Counted from the first letter of the stretch, positions 7,949 through 14,540 are shown. The stretch is 14,901 bases of DNA from an uncultured Erysipelotrichaceae bacterium (GCA_910586285.1 CAJUGR010000038.1:1-14901); one strand, 5' to 3'. The notes: generated by a model from the sequence alone, not told the origin. A program made the numbers and translations.

Positions 7949-8275
7949 ATGAATTCAGAATTTCATCGCCTATATGAAACCATTCGCCAACGCCAAGTCA
8001 CAAGAGAAGAAGGCAGCTATACCGCTTACTTATTTGACGAGGGCTTGGAGAAAATTTGTAAGAAAGTCGGAGAAGAAACCAGTGAAGTGATTATCGCCGC
8101 CATGAAAAATGATAAAGAAGAGCTGATCAATGAAATCAGTGATGAAGTCTATCATCTCTTTGTGTTGATGGCGCAATGTGATATTCCCATCGAAGCGGTG
8201 GAGCAGGAACTGGCCAAGCGTTCCGCGAAGCAGCACAATCGCAAAGCAGAACGACGCAAAATTGAGAAATATTAA
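7949..8275 (+). CDS. hisE: Phosphoribosyl-ATP pyrophosphohydrolase HisE (stand-alone)
   Basis: HisE is an all-alpha MazG-like pyrophosphatase that hydrolyses phosphoribosyl-ATP to phosphoribosyl-AMP and pyrophosphate, the step before HisI. The 108-residue protein shows the family metal-binding helices GLEKICKKVGEETSEVIIAA (about 32-51) and ELINEISDEVYHLFVLM (about 58-74). Its length is that of free-standing HisE. I chose the ATG at 7949, 1 nt after the hisF-hisI stop and preceded by AGAAGGAAA. A start 25 codons upstream would lie inside the HisI domain. The gene is adjacent to hisI but unfused, unlike the common HisIE arrangement. Confidence 0.95.
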   Translation: MNSEFHRLYETIRQRQVTREEGSYTAYLFDEGLEKICKKVGEETSEVIIAAMKNDKEELINEISDEVYHLFVLMAQCDIPIEAVEQELAKRSAKQHNRKAERRKIEKY

Positions 8276-8293
8276 CGGAAAGTAGGAGAAAGT

Positions 8294-8797
8294 ATGAAAA
8301 CGCAATTACGCGAACTAAGCGTAAACGACAAAGAGGAAATCTATCACCTGTTACAACAGATCATTGCCGAAGAAAACGGCTATCATAACGATGCCTATGG
8401 CCTATCCAAAGAAGCCTTTTCCCAATGGCTGATTCAAAAACATGACCATGCCTTAGGCAAAAATCTCCCTGATGGATGGGTTCCTTCCACAGAATACTGG
8501 TTCTATGTCGATGATGTGCCGGTAGGCAATATCCGATTACGTCATACTTTAAATGAAGCCTTGCGTCAAAGCGGCGGTCATATCGGCTATGCCATCGCCC
8601 CTGCTTATCGCCACCGCGGTTATGGAAAACTCATGTTAAAAGCCATGTTAAAAGAAGCAAAAGAACGCTATTCTCTAACCCAAGTGATGATCAGTGCCCA
8701 TATTGATAATGTCGCATCCCGCAGAATCATTGAAAGCTGTGGCGGACAACGGGAAAAAGAAAATGCGAATGAAGTGATTTACTGGATTCACCTGTAA
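8294..8797 (+). CDS. GNAT-family acetyltransferase at the 3' end of the his operon
   Basis: A second predicted acetyl-CoA-dependent N-acetyltransferase; its substrate is unknown. The 167-residue protein has an N-terminal strand LRELSVNDKEEIYHLL, a central VPVGNIRLRH strand, motif A at about 101-115 with the RHRGYGKLML acyl-CoA loop, and a motif B-like NVASRRIIESCGG (about 139-151). The layout resembles the group of predicted acetyltransferases often filed under COG3981. It is not a close copy of the acetyltransferase at 5552. It starts 18 nt after hisE with AGTAGGAGA as ribosome binding site and lies before the operon terminator, so it should be expressed under histidine T-box control. Confidence 0.85.
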   Translation: MKTQLRELSVNDKEEIYHLLQQIIAEENGYHNDAYGLSKEAFSQWLIQKHDHALGKNLPDGWVPSTEYWFYVDDVPVGNIRLRHTLNEALRQSGGHIGYAIAPAYRHRGYGKLMLKAMLKEAKERYSLTQVMISAHIDNVASRRIIESCGGQREKENANEVIYWIHL

Positions 8798-8820
8798 TGC
8801 ACTTTTCGCATCATAAAGAC

Positions 8821-8846
8821 AAAAAGCTGTTGGAATACAGCTTTTT
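8821..8846. terminator. Bidirectional intrinsic terminator between convergent his operon and kinase gene
   Basis: A perfect 10-bp hairpin pairs AAAAAGCTGT (8821-8830) with ACAGCTTTTT (8837-8846) around a TGGAAT loop. It has T-rich sequence after it on the + strand and the matching A/T arrangement on the - strand. It lies 23 nt after the acetyltransferase stop, and its right arm overlaps the stop codon of the - strand kinase (8845-8847). It can therefore end both transcription units. Confidence 0.88.
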
Positions 8847-9855
8847 ATTTTAACAACAGCATCGTATTAATCGGAAAAGTAATGCGGATTGTCGTTCCCT
8901 GCCCTTCCACCGAAACTGCCTGAATATTCAGATGGAGCTTATCACAAAGCAGCTTGCATAAATACAGTCCCATCCCCGTTGCTTTCTCACTGTTACGGCC
9001 GTTATGACCGGTAAAGCCTTTATCAAAAATCCGCGACAAATCATTTAATGAGATCCCGATTCCTTCATCCGCAATGGATAAAATCAAAGCATCTTCGCAT
9101 TTTTTCGTATCAATACGAATCGTCCCACCGCTTTCACTGTATTTCAGCGCATTGGATACGATCTGATTCAAGATGAACTCCAACCACTTAACATCACTGT
9201 ATACCGTTTCTTCTAATCCGGCCGTTTCCACTTTAATATTGCGATAAATAAACTCTTTCGCATGGTGTCGGATTACTTTATTAACACATGGCTGTAACGA
9301 CATTTCTTTAATCAAATAATCTTTCTCTAAAGTCGTGGAGCGCGCATAATAAAGCGTCTGTTCGACCAGATTTTCCACTTTATCCAATTCCTCCGCAATA
9401 CTTTGGGTGACTTCATGATCGTGATTGTCGATGATCAGCTTTGCGGCCGCCAACGGGGTTTTGATCTCATGAACCCACATCTCAATATAATTGCGATAAT
9501 CCTCTTCCCGATACTTATATTCATTCACATGTTCCAACATATCTTTACTGATTTCCTGCATGGCATCATAAAAAATCATGCCGTCAATAAACTGCGGTGC
9601 CTCCACAATTTCCGGCAACAAATATTTTTGATCGAGATTCTCCAGAATCACACGGACATTTTGATAAAACACCCGGCGCCGTAAATATTCTACCGCTAAC
9701 ATGACAAAAACAAACGCCCAGAATAACAATGCGACAATCGTGATCACCTGTTGGTTACAGTGAACCGCATGCAAAAACAGAAAAATGGTCACAAAGGTCA
9801 AGGCGCCTGATAACAACAAATAGAGTTTATCTTTAATAAATTCACTAAATTTCAT
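8845..9855 (-). CDS. Sensor histidine kinase, short BceS-like (intramembrane-sensing) type
   Basis: This is the membrane kinase of a two-component pair. The 336 residues start with two transmembrane helices (about 12-31 and 37-56) separated by only a few residues, so there is no extracellular sensing domain. This is typical of intramembrane-sensing kinases that read an associated transporter. Then come the dimerisation and phosphoacceptor region with H129 in MWVHEIKTPL, the N-box N235 (QIVSNALKYS), DEGIGI (263-268), FDKGFTG (277-283) and GMGLYL (294-299). The catalytic core is therefore complete. The start at 9855 overlaps the regulator gene by 11 nt with only a weak Shine-Dalgarno, so translation is probably coupled. 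BceS-type kinases usually sit beside a BceAB-type ABC transporter; none is next to it here. Confidence 0.92.
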   Translation of the reverse strand: MKFSEFIKDKLYLLLSGALTFVTIFLFLHAVHCNQQVITIVALLFWAFVFVMLAVEYLRRRVFYQNVRVILENLDQKYLLPEIVEAPQFIDGMIFYDAMQEISKDMLEHVNEYKYREEDYRNYIEMWVHEIKTPLAAAKLIIDNHDHEVTQSIAEELDKVENLVEQTLYYARSTTLEKDYLIKEMSLQPCVNKVIRHHAKEFIYRNIKVETAGLEETVYSDVKWLEFILNQIVSNALKYSESGGTIRIDTKKCEDALILSIADEGIGISLNDLSRIFDKGFTGHNGRNSEKATGMGLYLCKLLCDKLHLNIQAVSVEGQGTTIRITFPINTMLLLK

Positions 9856-10522
9856 AAATGATATACCCCATACCGCGTTTGGTCTGGATCAGATCATCCA
9901 AACGAATATATTCCAACTTTTTACGTAATCGATTGATGTTAACTGTCAGCGTATTATCATCCACAAACAATTCACAATCCCACATATGCTTCATCAGTTC
10001 CTCGCGCGATACAATCGTATTTTTATTTTGAAACAGGCAGTGCATAATACGCAATTCGTTTTTGGTCAAATCCACACTTTCTCCACGATAGGCAATGATA
10101 CTTTTACTGATATCCAATGTGATATCACCGATCGTAAGCAAACTGGAAGTATGATTTTCATAGGTACGCTGTAACAATCGGGCAATCCGTGCCAATAAAA
10201 TCTGAAGATGATAAGGCTTGGTGATAAAATCATCCGCTCCCAAATTCATCGAAATGAGTTCATCCATATCGGAATCACGGCTGGTTACGATGATGATGGG
10301 CAAATCTTTATTCACCTTGCGTACTTCCCGACAAATATAATAACCGTCATATACAGGAAGATTCAAATCCAGTAACAGTAAATCCGGTTTTTGTGCGTAA
10401 ATCGCTTCCAACACATGTTCAAAATCATCCACACCAATGCTTTCATAACCGTTCTTATGTAAGAAGTCACAAAGCTCGTTTCTGATTTTTTCATGATCTT
10501 CAATAACCATAATTCGATACAT
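9845..10522 (-). CDS. OmpR/PhoB-family response regulator
   Basis: This is the DNA-binding response regulator paired with the kinase downstream. The 225-residue protein has a receiver domain (1 to about 118) with acidic residues E8-D9, phosphoacceptor D52 in LLLLDLNLP, T80, and K102 in FITKPY. A winged-helix output domain follows (about 128-225) with LTKNELRIMHCLF, REELMKHMWD, VNINRLRKKLE and a C-terminal KRGMGYII. Both domains are intact. The ATG at 10522 is preceded by GAGGGTGAT. The gene resembles the BceR branch that controls antimicrobial peptide resistance genes. That is inference from the partner kinase, and its targets cannot be read from this window. Confidence 0.93.
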   Translation of the reverse strand: MYRIMVIEDHEKIRNELCDFLHKNGYESIGVDDFEHVLEAIYAQKPDLLLLDLNLPVYDGYYICREVRKVNKDLPIIIVTSRDSDMDELISMNLGADDFITKPYHLQILLARIARLLQRTYENHTSSLLTIGDITLDISKSIIAYRGESVDLTKNELRIMHCLFQNKNTIVSREELMKHMWDCELFVDDNTLTVNINRLRKKLEYIRLDDLIQTKRGMGYIIYEI

Positions 10523-10544
10523 TCTGCATCACCCTCTAGTTATT

Positions 10545-10550
10545 ATTATA
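10545..10550 (-). promoter_or_regulatory. Candidate -10 element for the two-component operon
   Basis: A perfect TATAAT on the - strand lies 22 bases before the response regulator start. No good -35 appears at 16-18 bases upstream, so the promoter is either weak or activated, for example by the regulator itself. A weak hairpin pairing GAACA (10568-10572) with TGTTC (10584-10588) lies just upstream. It has four T after it on the - strand and may be a poor terminator for the PadR operon. Confidence 0.45.
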
Positions 10551-10633
10551 CGCGAATTGTAAACAAAAGAACAGTAAAAAATTGTGTTCCCAGGATATTA
10601 TATATCGGTTCATGGATGCCAATGAAACGATGG

Positions 10634-11119
10634 TTAGCTGTGATCAGGTGAATTCAGTTCTTTTCGATGTTGTATGGCTACACCGATATGACCGATCCCC
10701 AAAATCACAACCGCGATGAGCATGATTTTGACTTTTCCATAGATCCCCAACAACAAAAATGCCAGTACCGGCAAGGTAGCTCCCGCAAGCGGAAACACAA
10801 GCAGATCACTGTAAAAATCCGCCAATTTCCGTTCACTGCGAAAATAACGCACCCACCAAAATTCATACATAACCATAAGCAAAAAAGCAATGATCAGCCA
10901 CCATGACCAATTTGTCCATGAATGAATATTAAAATCAGAAAACACCAACGAACAAGCACCGACCATTGCCTCCCCAATTCGCTCCAACAGTACCAAAATC
11001 CTGTTTTCCGTTTCTGCCGTATATCCCTGTGGTTTCTTTTTCGTCCACATTAAATTGGGAATCATCAACATGATTAAAAATAGTAATCCGATATAAGAAA
11101 ACCCGAGCTGTCCCAGCAT
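10634..11119 (-). CDS. Multi-pass membrane protein of unknown function, co-transcribed with padR-like gene
   Basis: I do not recognise the family with certainty. The 161-residue protein is mostly hydrophobic, with likely transmembrane helices at about 8-26, 72-91, 105-127 and 130-149, and a weaker one at about 45-61. A charged cytoplasmic-looking stretch TKKKPQGYTAETENR follows the first helix. Aromatic residues cluster at WTNWSWW (about 68-74). It starts 4 nt after the PadR-like gene with AGAGGGTAAGAAT before the ATG, so it is co-expressed with it. PadR-type repressors often control a linked membrane protein or exporter, which makes this the likely regulated partner. No transporter motif such as a Walker box is present. 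Confidence 0.8.
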   Translation of the reverse strand: MLGQLGFSYIGLLFLIMLMIPNLMWTKKKPQGYTAETENRILVLLERIGEAMVGACSLVFSDFNIHSWTNWSWWLIIAFLLMVMYEFWWVRYFRSERKLADFYSDLLVFPLAGATLPVLAFLLLGIYGKVKIMLIAVVILGIGHIGVAIQHRKELNSPDHS

Positions 11120-11123
11120 ATTC

Positions 11124-11672
11124 TTACCCTCTGCTTTCTAATAATCGCCGTTTGGCTTCCCGACACCAATCCAAATAGGTACGATAAGTTTGGATGCCGA
11201 ACTCTACGGTAAGCAAATAGTACAGATGATTTGAATCCTCATTCAAGCAGTCCTTTAAAGCTTCCGCGGCGTGTAGAAGATAGGATAGTTCCGTTTCAAT
11301 TTTATGCGCGAACGATTCAATATGAACAATGGCCTGATCGGATCCCTGTTCATTACCAAAAAACAGTTTTAATAACGTCTCGTAGCGCAGTTCATCTTTT
11401 TCTGCCGGCAAGGACAGCCATTGTTTTAAATACTCCCTTCCCTCCTTGGTGATGGTGTATATGTTCTTATTTCTTTTATTCCCGCTGTCTGCTCTTTTGG
11501 TAGCCAATCCCCGTTGAACCAAATCATTTAAGGTAGGATAAATACTGCCATAACTTCCGCTCCAAAAAAACTTCAGCGTTGTGTCGATTCTGCGTTTTAT
11601 TTCATATCCCGTTAATTCTTCATGACTTAATAAGCCTAAAATCACGCAATCCATCTTTTTTTCATTCGCCAT
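11124..11672 (-). CDS. PadR-family transcriptional regulator
   Basis: A predicted repressor of the PadR winged-helix family. The 182-residue protein has the family N-terminal domain: DCVILGLLSHEELTGYEIKR, then YGSIYPTLNDLVQRGLAT as helix 3 and wing, and NIYTITKEGREYLKQWL. A C-terminal helical dimerisation region (about 90-182) places it in the longer PadR group with a C-terminal domain. I chose the ATG at 11672 because it has AAAGGAAG just upstream and gives the usual MANEKK-type N-terminus. An in-frame ATG 22 codons earlier would add an atypical tail. Its promoter overlaps a 25-bp palindrome, so autoregulation is likely. It is coupled to the membrane protein behind it. Confidence 0.93.
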   Translation of the reverse strand: MANEKKMDCVILGLLSHEELTGYEIKRRIDTTLKFFWSGSYGSIYPTLNDLVQRGLATKRADSGNKRNKNIYTITKEGREYLKQWLSLPAEKDELRYETLLKLFFGNEQGSDQAIVHIESFAHKIETELSYLLHAAEALKDCLNEDSNHLYYLLTVEFGIQTYRTYLDWCREAKRRLLESRG

Positions 11673-11817
11673 TACGATCTTCCTTTCTTTCCATAATTCA
11701 TAAGTCCATATGCTTTTCAAGCAATGATCAGAATCCACATTATTTTATCCTCGCTGTAAAGGTCACACATCACTTCCAGAATCGTATCTTTTCATATTGA
11801 CATCGCTATTGATACAG

Positions 11818-11842
11818 ATAATATATCAGTCTGATATATTAT
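11818..11842. promoter_or_regulatory. 25-bp perfect palindrome, candidate PadR operator
   Basis: ATAATATATCAG (11818-11829) and CTGATATATTAT (11831-11842) are exact reverse complements around a single T. PadR-family dimers bind AT-rich palindromes, and this one overlaps the -10 of the promoter for the padR-like gene. Binding would block RNA polymerase. Assignment to this regulator is inference from position. Confidence 0.8.
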
Positions 11843-11866
11843 ACAACTTTTCTTTTTCTGTTACAA
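11838..11866 (-). promoter_or_regulatory. Promoter for the padR-like operon
   Basis: On the - strand a -35 TTGTAA (11861-11866) is separated by exactly 17 bases from a perfect -10 TATAAT (11838-11843). The -10 lies in the palindrome arm. Transcription would start inside or just past the palindrome, giving a leader of roughly 150 nt before the start codon at 11672. Confidence 0.75.
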
Positions 11867-11974
11867 TGAGTAATTATTCACATTAAAAAGGCCATATAGT
11901 GAGAAACTGCCTCCACTTTACAGCCATCATCTTATATTATCGAAATTTTAATCATTTATATCTTCGCACTCATC

Positions 11975-12307
11975 CTATAACAGAAAAATACCCCAAACAC
12001 ACATAACAGATCCCAAAATTATAAAAATAAGTCCTATGCCAAATTTCTTTTTACAATCATCTATAATCATTTTTTGTTCCTTTGTTATATTCAAAATGGG
12101 ATGTTTTCTTCTTTTGATGAAGTACAGAATCAATCCTGACTGGTTATTTCCGCATGTCGCAAAAAATCCCCATGCCTTAGGATATTTTAATCCCCTGCAT
12201 CGGGCATCTGTTTCCACAAGTTTGTATAATTGATACACGGAGAATGTGCTGCCGACAATCAATGTGGCAGCCCCTATCGCTATGATAACCATATTAATGT
12301 TTTCCAT
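11975..12307 (-). CDS. Small membrane protein of unknown function downstream of an XRE regulator
   Basis: The 110-residue protein has two transmembrane helices (about 6-27 and 88-110) and a polar middle with CRGLKYPKAWGFFATCGNNQ and the basic IKRRKHPI. The polar loop contains two cysteines (C37 and C52), a third is at C85, and a fourth is in the last helix. I do not know a biochemical function for it. It begins 9 nt after the XRE gene with TTGAGGTAAGAAT as a fair ribosome binding site, so the two form an operon. Such pairs suggest a membrane component controlled by, or interacting with, the membrane-anchored regulator. A weak AGGC/GCCT hairpin with T4 at 11885-11912 may end the transcript. 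Confidence 0.75.
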   Translation of the reverse strand: MENINMVIIAIGAATLIVGSTFSVYQLYKLVETDARCRGLKYPKAWGFFATCGNNQSGLILYFIKRRKHPILNITKEQKMIIDDCKKKFGIGLIFIILGSVMCVWGIFLL

Positions 12308-12316
12308 ATTCTTACC

Positions 12317-12724
12317 TCAAATCCTTCTAACAATCTGATAAAGTAAAAAAGCTACGCTGATGATAGCGAGACTAAAGTCTACCGCAAGCATATAAATGCG
12401 ATCGGGCATGAGAGTCGCCATCAAGAGCATTATTAAAAAAAGTAAAATATTGAGAATCATTGCGCCGATCAATTTCTTATTACTCTCAACAACATTGGTA
12501 CATTCTTCAAGATGTTCCATCATTTTCTGATCTCCTTTCAATAATTCATCCAAACTGATTTCGTATAGATCCGATAGCTTGATGATACTGATAATATCGG
12601 GATAGGATCTCTCATTTTCCCAATTCGAAATCGTTTGTCTTGATACAAACAGTTTTTCCGCCACCTGTTCCTGCGACAAATCAACTTTCCTTCTTGTTTC
12701 TTTAAGTTTCTTTCCGATCTCCAC
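12317..12724 (-). CDS. XRE-family regulator with C-terminal membrane helices
   Basis: The 135-residue protein joins an N-terminal helix-turn-helix (about 5-62: LSQEQVAEKLFVSRQTISNW, then ENERSYPDI and LSDLYEISLDELLKGD) to two hydrophobic helices (about 86-106 and 110-132). It is therefore probably a DNA-binding protein tethered to the membrane. I chose the GTG at 12724 because AAAGGAGGA lies 6 nt upstream and the resulting MEIGKKLKETRR start is typical. An in-frame ATG 15 codons earlier would read through that Shine-Dalgarno. It precedes the small membrane protein gene. A direct repeat and a palindromic AAAAGTCTTTT upstream are candidate binding sites. Confidence 0.9.
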   Translation of the reverse strand: MEIGKKLKETRRKVDLSQEQVAEKLFVSRQTISNWENERSYPDIISIIKLSDLYEISLDELLKGDQKMMEHLEECTNVVESNKKLIGAMILNILLFLIMLLMATLMPDRIYMLAVDFSLAIISVAFLLYQIVRRI

Positions 12725-12768
12725 AAAGTATCCTCCTTTCACATATATTTTGCCAAAATGGTTCATCA

Positions 12769-12826
12769 TTGTCTATCAAAAGTCTTTTACATGGACAATT
12801 TAAAAATACAAAAAAATCTTTTACAT
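12769..12826. promoter_or_regulatory. Candidate operator repeats upstream of the XRE gene
   Basis: TCTTTTACAT occurs twice in direct orientation (12783-12792 and 12817-12826), 34 bases apart, near three helical turns. The first copy is part of the 11-bp near-palindrome AAAAGTCTTTT (12778-12788). It is flanked by TTGTC (12769-12773) and GACAA (12794-12798), which makes a larger imperfect dyad. The position, 45-100 bases before the XRE start, fits an autoregulatory operator. No clear -35/-10 pair was found, so the promoter is unassigned. Confidence 0.5.
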
Positions 12827-12948
12827 TAGAATTGTTCGATATAAACATCGAAATTTTAATCTGCACATGATCATCCACAAAGTGATAAATATCCGTAATG
12901 ATAAAATAGACACTTTCTATAATCAAGAAGTTTCCTATTTTATCATCT
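12827..12948. other. Gene-poor spacer upstream of the XRE operon
   Basis: This AT-rich stretch has no credible gene. An 86-codon - strand reading frame covers it and runs into the XRE start, but it has no ribosome binding site and looks random. A short dyad, CGAT/ATCG at 12838-12851, is the only other structure seen. Confidence 0.5.
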
Positions 12949-12981
12949 AAAAAAGGGCACAAAGATTGATACCTATGCCCT
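12949..12981 (-). terminator. Probable intrinsic terminator of the MBL-hydrolase operon
   Basis: On the - strand AGGGCA pairs with TGCCCT (12976-12981 with 12954-12959) around a 16-nt loop, followed by a run of T (12949-12954). The stem is short and the loop long, so strength is doubtful. The place is right: after the frameshifted remnant and before the XRE operon. Confidence 0.55.
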
Positions 12982-13058
12982 CTGATGCAGTGTTGACGAT
13001 CATGTTATAAATTGATAGCTTTCGTTTCAATAAATACTTATCGTTGTTTCCTTTCTGG

Positions 13059-13293
13059 TCAAAATGCCATATCTTTATCGCCGATCACCACAATTTCCTC
13101 ATTGATATAACAGACACCGATTCCATTATCATCGTAGTCTTCACCCCCATGTCCGTAGGCAAAGCAAGTAAATACGTCGTCCTTCATCCATCAGGAAATC
13201 CGCTGCGACTACAATCGTATATAAAGTAACGGCCTGCAATAACGCTTCCTTCGTTTCAATTTCCGACCACCATTCATCCTTTGCGACTGTCAT
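13059..13293 (-). pseudogene. Frameshifted small gene remnant downstream of the MBL hydrolase
   Basis: A reading frame opens with ATG at 13293, 2 nt after the hydrolase stop. It reads MTVAKDEWWSEIETKEALLQ and so on, but stops after 50 residues at 13141-13143. A second frame, shifted by +1 near 13181, continues as DDVFTCFAYGHGGEDYDDNG and on to DKDMAF, with a stop at 13059-13061. Joined, the two give about 78 residues of plausible acidic protein. A third shift near 13070 would open a further frame (WHFDQKGNNDKYLLKRKL) running to 12947. This pattern suggests a decayed gene or base-call errors. Two separate short ORFs (50 and 42 residues) are the alternative. I do not recognise the family. Its ETKE..LQAV segment resembles the start of the protein encoded at 14825. 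Confidence 0.6.
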
Positions 13294-13295
13294 TA

Positions 13296-14132
13296 TTATG
13301 CCAATTCTATCTTGATTCCTACTGATAAATAATTCAACTGCTCACCCATGATGTCCTTCAGAATGTTATATGCCTTCATCCCGGTACAGTGACAAGTATA
13401 GAATTTCACATCATATTGAGCAAGATAATGTGCCACCTTGGTTATCAATTCATCGCTTTCGTATTTCTTCGTGATGGGATTGAATAAATGAAATCCTCCG
13501 ATAACACCGTTAAGTTTATCAAAGCTTCCGTTGTGAATTTCCGCATATTTTTCAATAATGTTTGCGATGCCGTTATGGGAACAGCCTGTTATCAGGACTT
13601 GCTTATTAGCGTCGGTAATGGTCAAATATTGTTCATGCACAAATCCATCACGCATGATTTTTCCGTTTTGCTTCGCAAACAGTTTCTCATTTGCTTTGGA
13701 AAAGAGTTTACGACCCGTTACATTTGAAAATAACACCAGTTCTTCATCAATCACAAAATAATCTGAGGTAAATGTAATTTGATCGCTGTCTTTTAATGCC
13801 GAATCAATCCCTATATGAACAGGGATTCCGGCAACCTTTGTATAATGTCTGTCAAATGCCGATTCTTTTATATATATTTTTGCCTTCTTATTGACTTCCA
13901 TAAATTTCGCCAAAGCACCACCATGATCTCCGTGACCGTGCGATATAATAACTGTATCAATCTTTTTAATGTCTACTCCTAGCTTACGTGCATTTTCCAA
14001 AAAAAGCGCATTCGGTCCCAAATCAAACAAAATCTTATGCTTGGAGGTTTCGATATAAATACAAAGACCGTGTTTACTTTTTAGCTTTGGAGAAGAGGAT
14101 GTATTCTCCACCAATGATATAATCTTGATCAT
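13296..14132 (-). CDS. MBL-fold metallohydrolase (COG1237-like)
   Basis: A predicted cytoplasmic metal-dependent hydrolase of the metallo-beta-lactamase superfamily. No signal peptide is visible. In the 278-residue protein the metal motif is S-H-G-H-G-D-H (H65, H67, D69, H70). Further likely ligands are H186 in ITGCSHNGIANI, and H215 in GGFHL or H248 in CHCTGMKA. The GCSHNG and CHCTG signatures fit the COG1237 group, often named after a dihydropterin-ribofuranosyl-aminobenzene phosphate synthase. That naming is by homology only, and a pterin role here is unsupported. The ATG at 14132 has GAGGTGAAA 5 nt upstream. A 41-codon ORF ends 11 nt before it, and the frameshifted remnant begins 2 nt after it. 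Confidence 0.9.
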   Translation of the reverse strand: MIKIISLVENTSSSPKLKSKHGLCIYIETSKHKILFDLGPNALFLENARKLGVDIKKIDTVIISHGHGDHGGALAKFMEVNKKAKIYIKESAFDRHYTKVAGIPVHIGIDSALKDSDQITFTSDYFVIDEELVLFSNVTGRKLFSKANEKLFAKQNGKIMRDGFVHEQYLTITDANKQVLITGCSHNGIANIIEKYAEIHNGSFDKLNGVIGGFHLFNPITKKYESDELITKVAHYLAQYDVKFYTCHCTGMKAYNILKDIMGEQLNYLSVGIKIELA

Positions 14133-14143
14133 TTTCTTTCACC

Positions 14144-14269
14144 TCAAATTCTAAACCCTTCTGCATTATGCTCTGTTAAAGAACACATCATATATCCCCA
14201 CAGCATCTGCAAAACACCACAAAAGATAATGCCTGTTTTGATCGTTAACTTCTTTTTATATTTTTTCAT
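14144..14269 (-). CDS. Possible 41-residue single-pass membrane peptide upstream of the MBL hydrolase
   Basis: A short ORF begins MKKYKKKLTIKTG and continues into a hydrophobic segment (about 12-31) ending CSLTEHNAEGFRI. It has a strongly basic N-terminus and one membrane helix, an in-oriented single-pass layout. Its TGA lies within the hydrolase Shine-Dalgarno region, 11 nt before the hydrolase start, so translation could be coupled. The Shine-Dalgarno for the ORF itself is weak (ATAGTAAG directly before ATG). Spacing and topology argue for a real gene; size and the poor start signal argue against. Function unknown. Confidence 0.45.
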   Translation of the reverse strand: MKKYKKKLTIKTGIIFCGVLQMLWGYMMCSLTEHNAEGFRI

Positions 14270-14540
14270 CTTACTATAAGTTTATTAAGCCATGGATCTT
14301 TATATCATAATACAAGACTGTCATAAATGACTCCAAAATCATCGGAAACAGAATCTGAAAGTTCACTTTCGATATTATCTGCGATTATCATGAATACCTT
14401 TTCTCTTATTTTATTTTGTTCTGAGCATTTTCGTTTGTGGTTTCAAATAATCTCGTCATCCCTAAATTCCAAATATATTATCTAACATATGCTTTTCCTC
14501 TGCAATATCTTTTTTCGCCAATACTGATGGGAACTTATCC
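14270..14540. other. AT-rich intergenic stretch with a possible promoter and gene-like scraps
   Basis: On the - strand an extended -10, TGATATAAA (14299-14307), could drive the 41-codon ORF and the hydrolase; no convincing -35 was found. Further upstream, three short frames succeed one another (one ending DNIFGI, one MTRLFETTNENAQNKIK, one ending IYDSLVL). They look like pieces of decayed protein-coding DNA, but none has a good start signal. I could not assign them to a family. Confidence 0.4.

Noticed and set aside
12702..12962. 86-codon - strand reading frame upstream of the XRE gene
   Set aside because: It overlaps the XRE Shine-Dalgarno and start, has no ribosome binding site of its own, and shows no domain-like pattern.
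13296..14132. Reading the MBL protein as a beta-lactamase resistance gene
   Set aside because: There is no signal peptide, and the GCSHNG and CHCTG motifs match the COG1237 group, not true class B beta-lactamases.
14313..14440. Short - strand frame ending in DDFGVIYDSLVL, weakly like an acyl carrier protein around its Asp-Ser-Leu site
   Set aside because: It needs two extra residues before the Asp-Ser, ends right after that site, and lacks the rest of the fold and a start signal. I consider the likeness chance.
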